Source: Lachnospiraceae bacterium
Lineage (GTDB): Bacteria > Bacillota > Clostridia > Lachnospirales > Lachnospiraceae
Direction of reading: 5' to 3'
NCBI GenBank assembly: GCA_017651385.1
Contig: JAGCCY010000339.1
Location: forward strand, 1 to 7,074
DNA: 7,074 bases
Positions within the stretch are counted from its first letter, which is position 1. Every line of letters starts with the position of its first letter. Made by a program: the position numbers and the translations under genes. Positions 6,525 to 7,074 of this stretch are shown here, one piece after another. The notes beneath the pieces were generated by a model. It saw nothing but the letters and a program-made list of their open reading frames with translations, did no database searches and was not told where the DNA came from.

Positions 6525-7074
6525 ATGAAATACGTATTCGGAGTAGATATAGGCGGCACAACAGTTAAAATGGGACTTCTTTCGGATGAAGGAAAATGCC
6601 TCGAAAAGTGGGAGATCAATACCGATAAATCAAACGGCGGTGAGAATATCCTTCCCGATGTGGCTGCTTCCATAGAAGCAAAACTTAAGGAAAAGAACAT
6701 TTCAAAAGATGATGTTATAGGTGTCGGAGCCGGAGTGCCCGGACCGGTTGATTCCAAGGGTGTTGTACACAAAGCTGTCAATCTTGGATGGGGTACGTTT
6801 GATGCTGCTGAAACACTTTCAAAGCTCACAGGTCTTAAGGCTATGGTCGGAAATGACGCCAACGTTGCCGCTTTAGGTGAGATGTGGCTTGGAGGAGGTA
6901 TCGGCTATTCGGATATCGTAATGGTCACTTTGGGTACCGGTGTAGGCGGCGGAATAATCATTGACGGCAAGATCGTAAACGGATCTTCCGGTGCAGGCGG
7001 CGAGATCGGCCACATGCACATGAAGGATGACGAAGAGAAGGCTTGCGGTTGTGGCGGACACGGCTGTCTTGAGC
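6525..7074 (+). CDS. glcK: ROK-family glucokinase, 3' end outside window
   Basis: Cytosolic sugar kinase expected to convert glucose plus ATP to glucose 6-phosphate. The 183 visible codons are about 58% of a usual 310-320-residue ROK protein. Visible motifs are the phosphate-binding DIGGT (8-12), the catalytic aspartate in GNDAN (D111), GTGVGGG (137-143), the sugar-binding ExGH (E160-H163), and the ROK zinc motif C-G-C-G-G-H-G-C (C174, C176, C181, together with H163). There is no N-terminal helix-turn-helix, so this is an enzyme rather than a NagC/XylR-type repressor. An AGGGGG ribosome site (6512-6517) lies seven bases before the ATG; it departs from AGGAGG at one base. Only 17 nt separate it from hprK, so the two likely share a transcript. 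Glucose specificity is inferred from family resemblance; another hexose or N-acetylmannosamine cannot be excluded. Confidence 0.92.
   Translation, partial: MKYVFGVDIGGTTVKMGLLSDEGKCLEKWEINTDKSNGGENILPDVAASIEAKLKEKNISKDDVIGVGAGVPGPVDSKGVVHKAVNLGWGTFDAAETLSKLTGLKAMVGNDANVAALGEMWLGGGIGYSDIVMVTLGTGVGGGIIIDGKIVNGSSGAGGEIGHMHMKDDEEKACGCGGHGCLE

Noticed and set aside
5899..6561. 220-residue open frame antisense to hprK
   Set aside because: hprK on the other strand is complete with all family motifs. The antisense product has no recognisable motif and no credible ribosome site; open antisense frames are expected from this codon usage.
1..7074. Mobile element, CRISPR array, tRNA or rRNA genes, toxin-antitoxin or defence genes
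   Set aside because: None seen. The window is filled by four plus-strand and one minus-strand conserved genes with short gaps, and codon use looks even throughout.

Overview
The window looks like a chromosomal housekeeping segment of a low- to mid-GC Gram-positive bacterium, most likely a Clostridia member and probably Lachnospiraceae. The evidence is a bifunctional-type HPr kinase/phosphorylase (a hallmark of Firmicutes carbon regulation), strong GGAGG-type ribosome binding sites, a DUF1846 (UPF0371) protein typical of Firmicutes, and the order hprK followed by a ROK sugar kinase, which I recall from Lachnospiraceae genomes. The genus cannot be fixed from sequence reading alone.

Layout. Positions 1-1436 hold most of a DUF1846 gene on the minus strand, with its C-terminus cut by the left window edge. 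Positions 1437-1613 are a divergent control region. It has one good sigma-A-type promoter per direction, a 10-bp direct repeat with one copy in each promoter core, and a stem-loop in the ftsH leader that ends at the Shine-Dalgarno sequence. To the right, all genes are on the plus strand: ftsH (1614-3617), uvrC (3619-5490), hprK (5572-6507) and the first 183 codons of a ROK-family glucokinase (6525 to the window end).

How the genes fit together. ftsH and uvrC are separated by one base and uvrC has no visible Shine-Dalgarno sequence, so translation of uvrC probably depends on ftsH. An 81-nt gap before hprK contains a weak hairpin and a possible weak promoter, so hprK and the kinase may be partly uncoupled from ftsH-uvrC. 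hprK and the kinase are 17 nt apart and form a natural carbon-metabolism pair: one sets the HPr-Ser phosphorylation state that drives catabolite repression, the other phosphorylates free glucose.

There are no RNA genes, CRISPR arrays, mobile elements, phage genes or broken genes. I see no evidence of a new biological system. The points worth a second look are the divergent control region, the ftsH leader hairpin, the leaderless-like uvrC start, and the uncharacterised DUF1846 protein.
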